Of a stretch of 33,534 nucleotides of DNA, positions 1-9,511 are shown piece by piece. The first letter of the stretch is position 1, and every line of letters starts with the position of its first letter. A program made the translations under genes and the position numbers. The notes beneath the pieces were generated by a model. That model saw only the letters and a list, made by a program, of their open reading frames with translations. It did not search any database and was not told the DNA's origin. The DNA is from an uncultured Arenicella sp. (lineage in GTDB: Bacteria > Pseudomonadota > Gammaproteobacteria > Arenicellales > Arenicellaceae). The DNA is taken from the NCBI GenBank assembly GCA_938048185.1, contig CALIVT010000037.1:1-33534 (forward strand), in the 5' to 3' direction.

Positions 1-2358
1 CAGGACTTTTCGATGCGTTACCCGTTGGTCGACGGTCAAGGTAACTTTGGTTCGGTGGATGGGGATTCCCCGGCGGCGATGCGTTATACCGAGATTCGCC
101 TTGCTAAGATCGCGCACGAAATCTTGGCGGATTTGGATAAAGAAACCGTTGATTTCTACCCTAACTACGATGAGAGTGAGTTACAGCCTTCGGTGATGCC
201 GACGCGTATTCCTACGTTGCTGGTTAATGGTTCCTCGGGTATTGCCGTGGGTATGGCGACTAATATTCCGCCGCACAATTTGACTGAAGTGATCAACGGT
301 TGCGTGGCGATGGTTGATAACGAAGACATCACCATCGATGAGTTGATGGAACACATCCCCGGGCCTGATTTTCCGACGTCTGGTTTTATCAATGGTAGCA
401 AGGGTATACGTGATGCGTACCGGACGGGTCGTGGCAAAATTTACATGCGTGCTCGCACCCACATTGAAACTAACGAGTCGAATGGGCGTCAGTCGATTAT
501 CGTAACTGAGTTGCCGTACATGGTGAACAAGGCGCGCTTGCTTGAAAAGATCGCTGAGTTAGTTAAGAACAAGAAAATTGACGGTATCACTGAGCTGCGT
601 GATGAGTCAGACAAGAGCGGCATGCGCATGTTTATCGCGGTACGTCGTGGCGAGGTGGCTGAGGTTATTCTAAACCAGCTTTTCCAGCAAACAATGCTGC
701 AGACTGTATTTGGCATTAATACGGTCGCTCTAATTAATAATCAGCCGCGCTTATTCAATCTGCGCGAGTTGATTCAAGAGTTTATTAAGCATCGTCGTGA
801 GGTCGTTACTCGCCGTACTATTTACAACCTCCGCAAGGCGCGTGCTCGTGCTCATACGCTTGAGGGCTTAGCGATTGCATTGAGCAATATTGACGAGATG
901 ATTGAGCTGATTAAAAAATCAGCCAGCCCGGCCATTGCTAAGGAGAAGTTACTCGAGAAGTTATGGCAACCTGGTGTTGTTGCCGACATGATCGCGCGCG
1001 CGGGAGATGTGTCATGTAAGCCAATGGGCTTAGCACCTGAGCTTGGTTTGCATGGCGATACTTATAAATTATCAGAAAAACAAGCCAAGGCGATTTTAGA
1101 CTTGCAATTGCACCGTTTGACGGGCCTTGAACAAGACAAAATTCGCGAAGAATACGCCGAAGTTTTAGAGAAAATTGCTGAGTTTATTAACATTCTTGAG
1201 AACACCGACCGTTTGATGGAGGTGATTCGTGAAGAACTGATCGCGATTAAGGAAGAGTACGGTGACCAGCGTCGTACTGAAATTATTGATCAGAAGCTCG
1301 ACCTAACGCTTGAAGATATGATTGCCGAGGAAGACTTAGTCGTGACGCTATCGCACGAAGGCTATGCGAAATCGCAACCACTAAGTGACTACCGAGCGCA
1401 ACGTCGTGGCGGCAAAGGTAAAAGCGCGACGAAGACCAAAGACGAAGATTTTGTCGAACGTATGTTTGTCGCGAATTCGCATGACACTATTTTGTGTTTT
1501 TCCGACAAAGGTAAGGTTTATTGGCTTAAGGTTTACGAGTTGCCACAGGCTGGGCGTAATGCTCGCGGCAAGCCAATCGTGAACTTGTTGCCTTTAGATG
1601 GCGAAGAGCACATTACCGCAATTCTCGCCGTTAAAGAATTTACCGAGGGCAGCCATGTGTTTATGGCTACGAGCGATGGCACCGTCAAAAAGACTTCTTT
1701 GATGGATTTTTCTCGACCGCGCGCCAACGGTATTATTGCCCTGGACTTAGTCGAAGGCAATGAACTGGTTGGAGTCGGTTTGACCGACGGCGATCAAAAT
1801 GTGATGTTGTTTGCCACCTCGGGTAAGGCAATTCGTTTTGCCGAAGAGGATGTTCGAAAAATGGGCCGAACCGCGCGTGGCGTCCGAGGCATAAAGATGA
1901 CAGACGGTCATTCCGTCAATGCAATGATTATTTGTAATGCCGACGATGAAGAGTCTGCGGTCTTAACATTGACCGAAAACGGTTACGGCAAGCGAACTTT
2001 ATTGTCTGAATACAACATTCAAGGCCGTGGTGGACAAGGTGTTATTTCAATTCAAACCAGTGAGCGCAATGGTAACGCGGTTGGTGCGGTCTTAGTTGAA
2101 GAACATGACGAAGCCATGTTGATAACCAATGGTGGTACTTTGGTACGAACTCGTGTTGCAGAAGTGTCTGTTATTGGCCGCAACACGCAAGGTGTGAAAG
2201 TGATCGGCGTCTCGAAAGGTGAACAGTTGATCACAGTAGAAAAAGTCGCTGAGTCAGATGAAGACGAAGTTGAATTAGAATCCGACGCTACCGAGCCCGA
2301 AGGAATAAGCCCTCAGGTGAGTGAAAGCGCCGACGAGGCCGATGAAACTGAAGACTAG
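1..2358 (+). CDS. gyrA: DNA gyrase subunit A, 5'-truncated by window edge
   Basis: GyrA is the DNA-breaking and rejoining subunit of the A2B2 gyrase that introduces negative supercoils. The reading frame is open from base 1, so the visible 785 residues lack about the first 93 of the E. coli protein, including the quinolone-resistance positions Ser83 and Asp87. The catalytic tyrosine is present in [10 protein letters not shown] (codon 85-87, equivalent to E. coli Tyr122). The GyrA box QRRGGKG at 1399-1419 starts the C-terminal DNA-wrapping beta-pinwheel and separates gyrase from ParC. The protein ends in a long acidic tail, as in other gammaproteobacterial GyrA proteins. The gene normally precedes serC; here about 3.7 kb of accessory genes separate them. 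Identity is essentially certain. Confidence 0.98.
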   Translation, partial: QDFSMRYPLVDGQGNFGSVDGDSPAAMRYTEIRLAKIAHEILADLDKETVDFYPNYDESELQPSVMPTRIPTLLVNGSSGIAVGMATNIPPHNLTEVINGCVAMVDNEDITIDELMEHIPGPDFPTSGFINGSKGIRDAYRTGRGKIYMRARTHIETNESNGRQSIIVTELPYMVNKARLLEKIAELVKNKKIDGITELRDESDKSGMRMFIAVRRGEVAEVILNQLFQQTMLQTVFGINTVALINNQPRLFNLRELIQEFIKHRREVVTRRTIYNLRKARARAHTLEGLAIALSNIDEMIELIKKSASPAIAKEKLLEKLWQPGVVADMIARAGDVSCKPMGLAPELGLHGDTYKLSEKQAKAILDLQLHRLTGLEQDKIREEYAEVLEKIAEFINILENTDRLMEVIREELIAIKEEYGDQRRTEIIDQKLDLTLEDMIAEEDLVVTLSHEGYAKSQPLSDYRAQRRGGKGKSATKTKDEDFVERMFVANSHDTILCFSDKGKVYWLKVYELPQAGRNARGKPIVNLLPLDGEEHITAILAVKEFTEGSHVFMATSDGTVKKTSLMDFSRPRANGIIALDLVEGNELVGVGLTDGDQNVMLFATSGKAIRFAEEDVRKMGRTARGVRGIKMTDGHSVNAMIICNADDEESAVLTLTENGYGKRTLLSEYNIQGRGGQGVISIQTSERNGNAVGAVLVEEHDEAMLITNGGTLVRTRVAEVSVIGRNTQGVKVIGVSKGEQLITVEKVAESDEDEVELESDATEPEGISPQVSESADEADETED

Positions 2359-2389
2359 TAACCTTAGAATTAATTGGTTACGAATAAAC

Positions 2390-2395
2390 TATAAT
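2390..2395 (+). promoter_or_regulatory. possible -10 box upstream of the secreted-protein pair
   Basis: A perfect TATAAT lies 24 bp before the ATG at 2419, in the 60-bp gap after gyrA. No convincing -35 box sits 16-18 bp upstream; TTAGAA is 20 bp away. The call is therefore weak. Confidence 0.3.
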
Positions 2396-2418
2396 TACGA
2401 CGGGCAGGTTAACTAATT

Positions 2419-2793
2419 ATGAGCATTAGTAGTAAGAAGACGTCCACGTCTTTCGCGGCTTTGGTAGCCGCTTCCAGCATATTTTCGATGGCTGACGCGG
2501 CCGAGACGCAAGAGTTGACAACCACCACCGCCAGTGCCGCATCGCGCTCAGTCTTTATTGATCCTGACACAGGAAAAATGACCTCGACACCTGCGCCGCA
2601 GGAAGCTCAAAAAATGGTGGTACAGTCAAAAAAAGTTGACTCTTTCGTGTCTGAGCCACTTTCCGGCGGCGGTACTAAAATTCATTTTCAAGGCGCGTTT
2701 ATTTACTCTAAAACAGTAACCCTGGATGCCGATGGAAACCTCCACGCCGATCACTCAGAATCCACTCATGCAGAGGCAAAGGACGAGCGATAA
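2419..2793 (+). CDS. small exported protein of unknown function
   Basis: This 124-residue protein has a signal-peptide-like N-terminus: Ser/Lys-rich residues 1-8, a hydrophobic core at about 11-23, and cleavage likely near ADA-AE at 25-28. The mature part is short and polar. It contains a DPDTGKM segment and a C-terminal stretch with DADGNLHADHSE. The DP[DE]TG...DxxGN pattern recalls small exported proteins found beside sorted secreted proteins, but no family is assigned with certainty. Its TAA (2791-2793) is one base before the ATG of the metalloprotease, and the SD for that gene lies inside this coding region, so the two are probably translated as a unit. A role as partner, inhibitor or chaperone of the protease is inference only. 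Confidence 0.75.
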   Translation: MSISSKKTSTSFAALVAASSIFSMADAAETQELTTTTASAASRSVFIDPDTGKMTSTPAPQEAQKMVVQSKKVDSFVSEPLSGGGTKIHFQGAFIYSKTVTLDADGNLHADHSESTHAEAKDER

Positions 2794-2794
2794 A

Positions 2795-3787
2795 ATGATT
2801 ACTAGTCTAAGGTTTTTCATCGTTATTGTGCTGGCGCTTGTTTCGGTAAAGATCGGTGCCACAACAATTGTTATTGTCAATGGTGATGGGGCTGGTGAAG
2901 GTTTTAATTCTAACCAGCCCGTATCGGCTGTTCCAGGCAACTCCGCGACCACGCTCGGACAACAATATCTCAATGTTTTTCTAGCTGCAGCGGATTTCTG
3001 GGAGTCAAAAATTGATAGTTCAGTGCCAATACGTATGGACGCAAGCATTGACCCTCTTATATGCACGGCAACAGGTGCGCAATTAGGTGGCGCTGGGCCG
3101 AATAACGGCTTTTTTGACTTTTCTGGTGCACCTAAAACGTCAACAATTTATCCGTCGGCGTTAGCAAATAGTTTAGCCGGCCAAGATTTAGACCCGACGG
3201 ATAATGATCTAACCGCGGTTTTTAATAGTCTCTTAAATGGCAACCCGTCTTGCCTAGGCGGCATTCGTTGGTGGCTCGGCATCGATTCGCCGGCGCCCAG
3301 TGGCACTATCTCTCTTTTCGATACCGTATTGCATGAAATAGGGCACGGCATCGGGTTTTTAACATTCACGTCGGCTAACGGCACGCGCCCCTTAAATTTA
3401 ACCGATGCGTATGCGGACAACTTGTTCGATCTATCTAGAAATCGTGCTTGGCCCGCGTTAAGCAATGCGCAACGTGCAGCGTCGTCAACCAACACCGGGA
3501 ATTTGGTCTGGCGAGGAGCAAATGTAGAAGCTAGAGCAGGAGTGATTACCGGTGGCCGCAGGCAGGGTTCATTAAGGATGTTCGCGCCTTCACCTTTTCA
3601 ACAAGGCTCTTCGGTATCTCACTGGGATACGGCATTGTCCCCTGACGAACTTATGGAACCTTTTGCCACGCCAACCAGTAATAGTTGCGCAACTATTCTG
3701 GCGCTAAAAGATATGGGTTGGAAGACGCGAAACGAATGTGGTCGCCCAGTTGTTGCCCCCATTTTGCCGTTACTTTTAGACGATTAA
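2795..3787 (+). CDS. secreted zinc metalloprotease, HEIGH/SHWD family
   Basis: This is a predicted exported protein of 330 residues. A signal peptide covers about residues 1-22 (hydrophobic core FFIVIVLALVSV, cleavage near IGA-TT). The mature N-terminus IVIVNGDGAGEGFN and the later ALAN.LAGQD and FNSLL segments match a family of bacterial secreted metalloproteases. Zinc site: HEIGHGIGF at 180-188 supplies two His and the catalytic Glu. The usual third ligand of HExxHxxGxxH is absent; His276 in SSVSHWD is the likely replacement, followed by LMEP and DMGW, also typical of the family. No PA domain is present. The start at 2795 is chosen over 2726 because it gives a signal peptide and has GGACGAG 7 bp upstream. 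The C-terminus PVVAPILPLLLDD resembles that of the next protease. Confidence 0.85.
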   Translation: MITSLRFFIVIVLALVSVKIGATTIVIVNGDGAGEGFNSNQPVSAVPGNSATTLGQQYLNVFLAAADFWESKIDSSVPIRMDASIDPLICTATGAQLGGAGPNNGFFDFSGAPKTSTIYPSALANSLAGQDLDPTDNDLTAVFNSLLNGNPSCLGGIRWWLGIDSPAPSGTISLFDTVLHEIGHGIGFLTFTSANGTRPLNLTDAYADNLFDLSRNRAWPALSNAQRAASSTNTGNLVWRGANVEARAGVITGGRRQGSLRMFAPSPFQQGSSVSHWDTALSPDELMEPFATPTSNSCATILALKDMGWKTRNECGRPVVAPILPLLLDD

Positions 3788-3872
3788 GTTTTAAGCAACT
3801 GCTTTTTAGTCGCAGTAGATGGGTGTGAATAAGTTCTGCTAGTCTACGTCTTCTAAGAGCCTATAATTTAAG

Positions 3873-3903
3873 AGCCCATAATTATAAGTCATGGGCTTTT
3901 TTT
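3873..3903 (+). terminator. rho-independent terminator after metalloprotease gene
   Basis: AGCCCAT (3873-3879) pairs exactly with ATGGGCT (3891-3897) across an 11-nt loop and runs into a T tract to 3903. It closes the gene pair at 2419-3787. Confidence 0.8.
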
Positions 3904-4238
3904 ATGGGGTCCGGTTAATCACAGCTAAAGGACGTTTGAATAGGATGTTTTATAGATAGTTGGATAACTATGCTGCCGTCGAGCGCCACGTTACTTAAAA
4001 AGGAGCTTGCCAAAACACCGTGCAAATATCACAGAATATTACCTTTGTTGCTCAGTTGGCATCCGTGAGCACTATATAATCGAGGTCCTATAAAGTGTTT
4101 CGTGTATCTTGCCCGCTCGAGTAGGGGCACAAACTAAGGCGTTTGAATTTAACCGTGTAGGTATTGCTCATTAGGGAGTCACAAAGCCGTATCTACTAGC
4201 TCTGGAGAGTCATCATCAATATTGCTATAAATCGATCT
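3904..4238 (+). other. non-coding gap before M35-like protease
   Basis: I see no credible gene in these 335 bases. There is a TATAAT at 4075-4080, but TTGGCA is only 13 bp upstream of it and TTGCTC is 21 bp upstream, so promoter spacing is poor. The long 5' region between a strong terminator and the next ATG implies that the downstream protease has its own promoter. Confidence 0.4.
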
Positions 4239-5741
4239 ATGAAAAAGCTTAAGTACATCGTTGTTGCTATGTTCTTATTGGCGAATTTTTTTCAATTCGC
4301 CGCGGCTGATCTGCCAAGTGGGATCGACGTTAGCCTTCGGCCTACCCAAACCGGTTATCGCGCGGCCGACGCTATCTCCGTTGAGGTGACGTATAAAAAC
4401 GTAACTAACGAACCCATTCGTTTGCTCACATGGGGCACTGCTTTGGAGGGGCAACTGACCGAGAATTTTTTGAATGTAAGTTTTCAAGGCCGGGCTCTTC
4501 CCTACATCGGGCCGCACGTCAAAAGGTTGCCACCAACGGAAAATGACTATATTGAGCTTGCGCCTCAACAAGCAGTGAGTGCGAACGTAGATATCAATGC
4601 GGCGTACCCAATGTTCGAAAAAGGCACCTACGAAATAGCGTACAAGGGGTTCATTCAAAGCTTTAAGCGTGCTGGGTCGAAGTCAAGCGCATCAATGACG
4701 CTTGAGTTGACTGAAGATCGCCCAGTTCTGTTATTAAGGCGTACACCGAATATTGATAGTTCGTGCAATGCCACGCAACGTGCCCAAATTAATCAAGCTT
4801 TGACCATAGCCGAGCGAATAGCGATCACCGCTCGCAATGCATTGAGTAATGCCCCAGTGGCCTCGCGGCCCGGCGCTCGCCGGTATACGGAATGGTTTGG
4901 GCAGCATTCATCAGGCCGATACGCGACCGCGCAAACAGCCTTTAACAGAATAGCAAGCGCGCTGTCGACGCGGACAATAGGTTTCGATTGCACCTGCAAT
5001 ATCAGTAATCGAGATCGAACGTTCGCGTTTGTGTTTCCTAACGACCCGTTTAACATGAACGTGTGCCCTGTGTTTTTCCGGGTAGCACCGAGCGGAACCG
5101 ACTCTCGGTCGGGTACAATTATTCACGAGATAAGCCATTTTACGGTTGTCGCCGCGACTGATGACTTTCCATCGGCGCTTGACCAGAGGGGGTCCCGGGC
5201 GCTCGCAAATTCAAACCCGTCTGCGGCAATTCGAAACGCGAATGCCTTCGAATACTTTGCCGAGAATACCCCGTTTCTGTCAATGCCGACCGCGAGCACG
5301 ACGCCTCCCCCTGAGCCTGAACCCGAACCCGAGCCCGAACCGGTTCCAGACTTGATAGTGAATTCAGTGGGTACTTCCGATCAAAATCCGACAACGGGTG
5401 ACGAGATAAGCGTCTTAGGAGTCGTTGCTAACCAAGGTGACGCTGCGTCTACGGCGTCACTACTTAGTATTCGATTATCAAGCGATGCGCAAATTACGAC
5501 TAGCGACCCGCAGATAGCACAAGGCTCGGTGCCTACGGTGGCCGCAGGCTCAACGATTAACTTTCAAATTGCCGCGCTTGCTCCCGACGAGGACGGTCAG
5601 TTTTGGATTGGTGCGTGTGTTGCGCCGGTTAATGGTGAGCTGCTAACGACGAACAACTGTTCAGCCGCTGTACCTTTGACCGTTGAGCGACGAATCGTGA
5701 TTCCTCCGATATTGTTTTTGCTCTTATCTGACGACGAGTAG
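4239..5741 (+). CDS. secreted M35-like (aspzincin) metalloprotease with CARDB-like domain
   Basis: This 500-residue protein is probably an exported peptidase. The signal peptide is residues 1-23 (KKLK, then VVAMFLLANFFQF, AAA-DL). Residues about 24-155 form a beta-rich N-terminal domain like that preceding M35 catalytic domains. The catalytic part has HEISH at 296-300, then ATDDF (Asp308/309 as the candidate aspzincin third ligand) and ALANSNPSAAIRNANAFEYFAEN, a pattern characteristic of peptidyl-Lys/deuterolysin-type M35 enzymes. A Pro-Glu linker (356-372) leads to a CARDB-like beta-sandwich (PDLIVNSVGTS...GDEISVLGVVANQG...). The last residues, RRIVIPPILFLLLSDDE, mirror the end of the upstream protease. 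It stands alone, with long flanking gaps. Family assignment is strong; the substrate is unknown. Confidence 0.85.
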   Translation: MKKLKYIVVAMFLLANFFQFAAADLPSGIDVSLRPTQTGYRAADAISVEVTYKNVTNEPIRLLTWGTALEGQLTENFLNVSFQGRALPYIGPHVKRLPPTENDYIELAPQQAVSANVDINAAYPMFEKGTYEIAYKGFIQSFKRAGSKSSASMTLELTEDRPVLLLRRTPNIDSSCNATQRAQINQALTIAERIAITARNALSNAPVASRPGARRYTEWFGQHSSGRYATAQTAFNRIASALSTRTIGFDCTCNISNRDRTFAFVFPNDPFNMNVCPVFFRVAPSGTDSRSGTIIHEISHFTVVAATDDFPSALDQRGSRALANSNPSAAIRNANAFEYFAENTPFLSMPTASTTPPPEPEPEPEPEPVPDLIVNSVGTSDQNPTTGDEISVLGVVANQGDAASTASLLSIRLSSDAQITTSDPQIAQGSVPTVAAGSTINFQIAALAPDEDGQFWIGACVAPVNGELLTTNNCSAAVPLTVERRIVIPPILFLLLSDDE

Positions 5742-5808
5742 GGTTGCGCCTAGCGTCGGAATAAACAATGACATTGGATTGACTGGGTGTGCAGACGCCC
5801 CGTAACCG

Positions 5809-5828
5809 CGCTTTTTATTCAAAAAGCG
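5809..5828 (+). terminator. possible terminator hairpin
   Basis: CGCTTTTT (5809-5816) pairs perfectly with AAAAAGCG (5821-5828) across ATTC. A short T run (TATTTTTG) starts 5 bp later. The stem is A/T-rich and the T tract is displaced, so this is a moderate candidate for ending transcription of the protease gene. Confidence 0.4.
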
Positions 5829-5872
5829 ACCTATTTTTGCTCTAGCTTATATGGAAATAAGCGGGGCTTGTG

Positions 5873-5878
5873 TAGAAT
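5873..5878 (+). promoter_or_regulatory. possible -10 box for the serC operon
   Basis: TAGAAT followed by ACGCG. The same ten bases, TAGAATACGC, occur at the better-supported carA promoter (18843-18852). No good -35 is visible at 16-18 bp. It would give a leader of about 165 nt before serC. Confidence 0.35.
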
Positions 5879-6050
5879 ACGCGTTAACTTTCACGAGTTG
5901 AGCGCGTAGCCCGCCTCGCCACAACCCGCTATCGCCTAAATAGCCGCCTATCGCTAAAAAGACCGTCGAATGAAGCCAGCTTTACCCTTGCGTAAGGGTG
6001 ATTTGCGACTGATCGACTAACCAAATTTTAAACTTTTCCGAGGACTTATC

Positions 6051-7133
6051 ATGAGTCGTATTTACAACTTCAGCGCTGGCCCAGCCGCGTTGCCTGAAAC
6101 TGTGCTTAACCAAGTGCAAGCCGAAATGCTTGAATGGAATGGCGCGGGTGCGTCGGTCATGGAGGTGTCGCATCGCGGCAAACCTTTTATGCAGGCCGCG
6201 GCCCAAGCTGAGCAAGACCTTCGTGACTTGATGGGTATTCCTGACAATTACAACGTTTTGTTTCTTCAAGGCGGGGCGACCTCGCAGTTTTCCGCGATCC
6301 CGTTGAACTTAAAATTTTTGGGTGCTAAGGCCGACTATGCTCATACTGGGCATTGGAGTAAGAAAGCGATAGCGGACGCCAAGCGTTTTATCGATGTCAA
6401 TGTAGTCTGTGATACATCGTCAGAAGGTTACAGACATGTGCCTGCTGCATCTGATTGGACATTAAACGATGACGCTGCATACGTGCACATCACCCCAAAT
6501 GAAACGATCGCTGGCGTCGAATTTGATTGGCTACCTGAAACAGATAAGCCGATTTGTGCTGACCTTTCCTCGACCATTCTTTCTCGCCAAATTGACGTGT
6601 CTAAGTACGGCATTATTTACGCCGGCGCGCAAAAAAACATTGGTCCGGCTGGGCTGACTATCGTGATTGTTCGCGATGACTTAATTGGCCATTTTCCGGG
6701 CGACGCCCCGCGCTTGATGGATTATCACGTAATGGCTGAGAGCGACAGTATGAACAACACGCCACCGACATTTGCTTGGTATCTGGCCGGAAAAGTGTTT
6801 GCTTGGCTCAAAGAAAATGGTGGAGTCGGCGCCATGGCTAAGACTAATCAAGCCAAGGCTGAAAAACTTTATAGTTACATCGATGAGTCCGATGGCTACT
6901 ACACGAACCCAGTAGCGATCGACAATCGGTCATGGATGAATGTGCCGTTCATACTTGCAAACAGTGATTTAGACGCCGCCTTTCTCGAGCAGTCTCATAA
7001 CGCCGGATTACATGCACTAAAAGGTCATCGTTCAGTCGGCGGCATGCGCGCGAGTATTTATAATGCCATGGGCTTAGATGGAGTCGACGCTTTGATCGAT
7101 TTCATGGATTCATTCAAAGCGGCTAACGCATAA
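6051..7133 (+). CDS. serC: phosphoserine aminotransferase
   Basis: SerC is a PLP enzyme converting 3-phosphohydroxypyruvate and glutamate to 3-phosphoserine in serine synthesis; it also acts in pyridoxal-phosphate synthesis. The 360 residues are the normal length. Diagnostic features are [10 protein letters not shown] at the N-terminus, SHRGKPF near residue 40, LQGGATSQF at 72-80, HTGHWSKKA near 98, and the PLP-binding Lys195 in [13 protein letters not shown]. The ATG at 6051 follows CGAGGA at good spacing. serA, for the preceding step, is 32 bp downstream, so two consecutive steps of the pathway are co-transcribed. Cytoplasmic. Confidence 0.98.
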   Translation: MSRIYNFSAGPAALPETVLNQVQAEMLEWNGAGASVMEVSHRGKPFMQAAAQAEQDLRDLMGIPDNYNVLFLQGGATSQFSAIPLNLKFLGAKADYAHTGHWSKKAIADAKRFIDVNVVCDTSSEGYRHVPAASDWTLNDDAAYVHITPNETIAGVEFDWLPETDKPICADLSSTILSRQIDVSKYGIIYAGAQKNIGPAGLTIVIVRDDLIGHFPGDAPRLMDYHVMAESDSMNNTPPTFAWYLAGKVFAWLKENGGVGAMAKTNQAKAEKLYSYIDESDGYYTNPVAIDNRSWMNVPFILANSDLDAAFLEQSHNAGLHALKGHRSVGGMRASIYNAMGLDGVDALIDFMDSFKAANA

Positions 7134-7165
7134 ACAAATTCCTATTAAAGGTAACGAGTAAAACG

Positions 7166-8335
7166 ATGTACAAAATTCTCACTCTGAACAATATTTCTCA
7201 AGTTGGTCTCGATAAACTTCCCGCGGATGCGTACTCAATCAGCGATGAAGACACAAGCCCAGATGCCATTATTCTACGCTCGTTTAAAATGCATGATATG
7301 GCCATCCCATCGTCGCTAAAGGCGGTTGGCCGTGCAGGTGCCGGGGTAAATAATATTCCCTTAGATAAAATGAGTGCCGCGGGTATTCCGGTGTTTAATG
7401 CGCCAGGTGCGAATGCGAATGCCGTAAAAGAATTGGTTGTTGCGTCTTTGTTTATGGCCGCACGAAACATCAGTCAAGCAGTTCAATATACCGAAGCCCT
7501 TGAAGGCGAAGATACTGAGCTATCAAAGTTAGTCGAAGCCGGTAAGAAAAAATTTGCAGGCTACGAACTGCCCGGTAAGACCATTGGTGTCGTGGGGCTG
7601 GGTGCAATTGGCCGCATGGTCGCGAATACCTGTATCGATCTCGGTATGCATGTGGTTGGCTTTGATCCAGGCTTAACGGTTGACGGGGCGTGGCATTTGT
7701 CCTCTAAAATTACGCGCGCGAACAGCGTTGACGAAATTCTTGGGACCGTTGATTTTCTAACCGTTCATGTGCCTCTGATAGACGCAACCCGTGATTTAAT
7801 TAATGCTGATAATGTGGGTAAAATGAAGAGCACGGCGGTGGTGATCAACCTTGCGCGTGGCGGTATTATTAACGACGAAGCTGTGTGCGACGCGATCGAT
7901 GCGGGCAAGCTGGCAACCTACGTAACCGATTTTCCGAATAACCGAACCAAACAGACACCGGCGGTAATCGGCTTGCCGCATCTCGGCGCGTCTACGGGTG
8001 AGGCTGAGGACAATTGCGCGGTCATGGTGGCTGAACAAGTTCGAGAATACCTGGAGACCGGGAATGTCATAAATTCAGTTAATTTTCCCAACGTCTCAAT
8101 GCCGCGTACAACTGAACACCGACTAATTGTGTGCAACGCTAACGTACCCAATATGGTTGGCCAGATTTCGACCATTATGGCCGATGCGGGGCTGAACATT
8201 CACGACATGATCAATCAGTCGCGCGGCGATATTGCGTACACCATCGTGGACGTTGACAGTGAAATTCCGCGATCAGTTGTTGAGACAATTCGTGCTTTGG
8301 ATGGCATTATGATCGCCAGAGCGATTCAGGCCTAA
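7166..8335 (+). CDS. serA: D-3-phosphoglycerate dehydrogenase
   Basis: SerA oxidises 3-phosphoglycerate with NAD+, the first step of serine synthesis. The 389 residues comprise an N-terminal substrate-binding part, a Rossmann domain with GLGAIG at 144-149, the catalytic INLARGG (Arg231) and LPHLGAS (His272), and a C-terminal ACT domain (about 315-389) of the serine-binding type. It is shorter than E. coli SerA (410). In place of the usual DVFxxEP segment with its catalytic Glu it has YVTDFPNNRTKQTP, like a divergent SerA subfamily carrying VTDFPN. No Glu is obvious there. serA is not part of the usual gyrA-serC-pheA order, so it was inserted between serC and pheA in this lineage. Function is still very likely. 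Confidence 0.93.
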   Translation: MYKILTLNNISQVGLDKLPADAYSISDEDTSPDAIILRSFKMHDMAIPSSLKAVGRAGAGVNNIPLDKMSAAGIPVFNAPGANANAVKELVVASLFMAARNISQAVQYTEALEGEDTELSKLVEAGKKKFAGYELPGKTIGVVGLGAIGRMVANTCIDLGMHVVGFDPGLTVDGAWHLSSKITRANSVDEILGTVDFLTVHVPLIDATRDLINADNVGKMKSTAVVINLARGGIINDEAVCDAIDAGKLATYVTDFPNNRTKQTPAVIGLPHLGASTGEAEDNCAVMVAEQVREYLETGNVINSVNFPNVSMPRTTEHRLIVCNANVPNMVGQISTIMADAGLNIHDMINQSRGDIAYTIVDVDSEIPRSVVETIRALDGIMIARAIQA

Positions 8336-8377
8336 GGTCGGCCAGGCAATCAAATTTGAGTATGGTGTCGGTAGTTA

Positions 8378-9499
8378 ATGAGCGATAAACAGCAGCTAGA
8401 TTCCCCCGAGTTAATTGAACTTCGCACGCGTATAGATGCTTGTGACCAAAAGATAATTCGCTTAGTGCAAGAGCGAGTATTGGTCGCAGCGCAAATCGCC
8501 AAGGCGAAACTAGCCGTTGATGCCGATGCGTCGTTTTATCGCCCCGAACGTGAAGCGCAAGTACTCAGACGCGTGCGAGAGCGCAATGCTGCTTTGCGCG
8601 ACGAGTTAAGTGGCCTTGTGTCGGATGACGAAATGGTGCGTTTAATGCGCGAGATAATGTCGACTTCGTTGGCCGCTGAAATGCCGATGACCGTCGCTTA
8701 TCTCGGTCCTGAAGGCACTTACACGCAAGCCGCAGTCGTCAAGCATTTCGGGCAAGCGGTAAAAAGTAGCGATGTAAAGACGATTGCCGATGTGTTCCGT
8801 TTAGTCGAGCAAGGTCGAGCACACTTTGGCGTTGTGCCAGTAGAAAATTCCACCGAAGGTGTTATTACGCACACGCTTGATTGTTTTTCAACCTCGCACT
8901 TAAAGGTGTGCGGCGAGGTACAACTGCCGATTAACCATCAGTTGCTGAGCCATGCTGACGGGCTAACCGCCGTTAAGAAAGTTTACGCGCACCCGCAAGC
9001 GCTTGCTCAGTGTCGTAATTGGTTAGAGCGCTATCTTCCCGATGCCGAGGTCTACAGTGCGAGTAGCAATGCGGAAGCCGCCATCATTGCCTCTAAAGAC
9101 CCGCAAGTGGCGGCAATTGCCAGCGATATTGCCGCCAAGCTTTATAATATTGCGATCTTGGCGTCAGGCATTGAAGATGAACGCAATAATACTACCCGCT
9201 TTCTAATCATTGGTACCGACAGCTATTCCGCCAGCGGCGAAGATAAGACGACCATTATGGTATCGGCCCCGAACAAGGTAGGCAGCTTGTTTGAGCTGTT
9301 AAAACCGCTCTATGACGCTGGCGTGGATATGAGCCGCATCGAGTCCCGCCCGAGTCGGCAGACAAATTGGGAGTACGTTTTCTTTATCGACCTCATCGGG
9401 CATGTCGACAACCCAACCGTCGCCGCCGCGTTAGGTGAGCTTAAAGCCAAATCGGCCTACTTTAAATTGATCGGCTCCTACCCGGCTGGCGTTCTTTAA
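8378..9499 (+). CDS. pheA: bifunctional chorismate mutase / prephenate dehydratase
   Basis: PheA converts chorismate to prephenate and then to phenylpyruvate, leading to phenylalanine. Domains in the 373 residues: AroQ-type chorismate mutase at about 10-98 (LRTRIDACDQKIIRLVQER, YRPEREAQVL), prephenate dehydratase at about 104-280 (TVAYLGPEGTYTQAA, VVPVENSTEG at 152-161, and the catalytic TTRF motif at 272-275), and a regulatory ACT domain at about 290-373 with ESRP at 322-325, the phenylalanine-binding signature. Feedback inhibition by phenylalanine is therefore expected. The ATG at 8378 has only a weak SD. tyrA begins 12 bp after the stop, placing the competing tyrosine branch in the same transcript. 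Confidence 0.97.
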   Translation: MSDKQQLDSPELIELRTRIDACDQKIIRLVQERVLVAAQIAKAKLAVDADASFYRPEREAQVLRRVRERNAALRDELSGLVSDDEMVRLMREIMSTSLAAEMPMTVAYLGPEGTYTQAAVVKHFGQAVKSSDVKTIADVFRLVEQGRAHFGVVPVENSTEGVITHTLDCFSTSHLKVCGEVQLPINHQLLSHADGLTAVKKVYAHPQALAQCRNWLERYLPDAEVYSASSNAEAAIIASKDPQVAAIASDIAAKLYNIAILASGIEDERNNTTRFLIIGTDSYSASGEDKTTIMVSAPNKVGSLFELLKPLYDAGVDMSRIESRPSRQTNWEYVFFIDLIGHVDNPTVAAALGELKAKSAYFKLIGSYPAGVL

Positions 9500-9511
9500 G
9501 GCATATTAAAA

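Larger units (their letters stand above)
5742..6050 (+). other. intergenic region before serC
   Basis: These 309 bases hold no credible gene. They contain the hairpin at 5809-5828 and the possible -10 box at 5873-5878 listed separately. The serC ribosome site CGAGGA lies just before 6051. Confidence 0.5.

Noticed and set aside
2726-2794. Earlier start (2726) for the HEIGH metalloprotease
   Set aside because: It would add 23 polar residues before the signal peptide and overlap the preceding gene; the ATG at 2795 has a suitable SD.
2755-3066. Minus-strand frames inside the secreted-protein block and other core genes
   Set aside because: They lack SD sites and family motifs and lie opposite well-supported genes; they reflect codon bias of the true strand.
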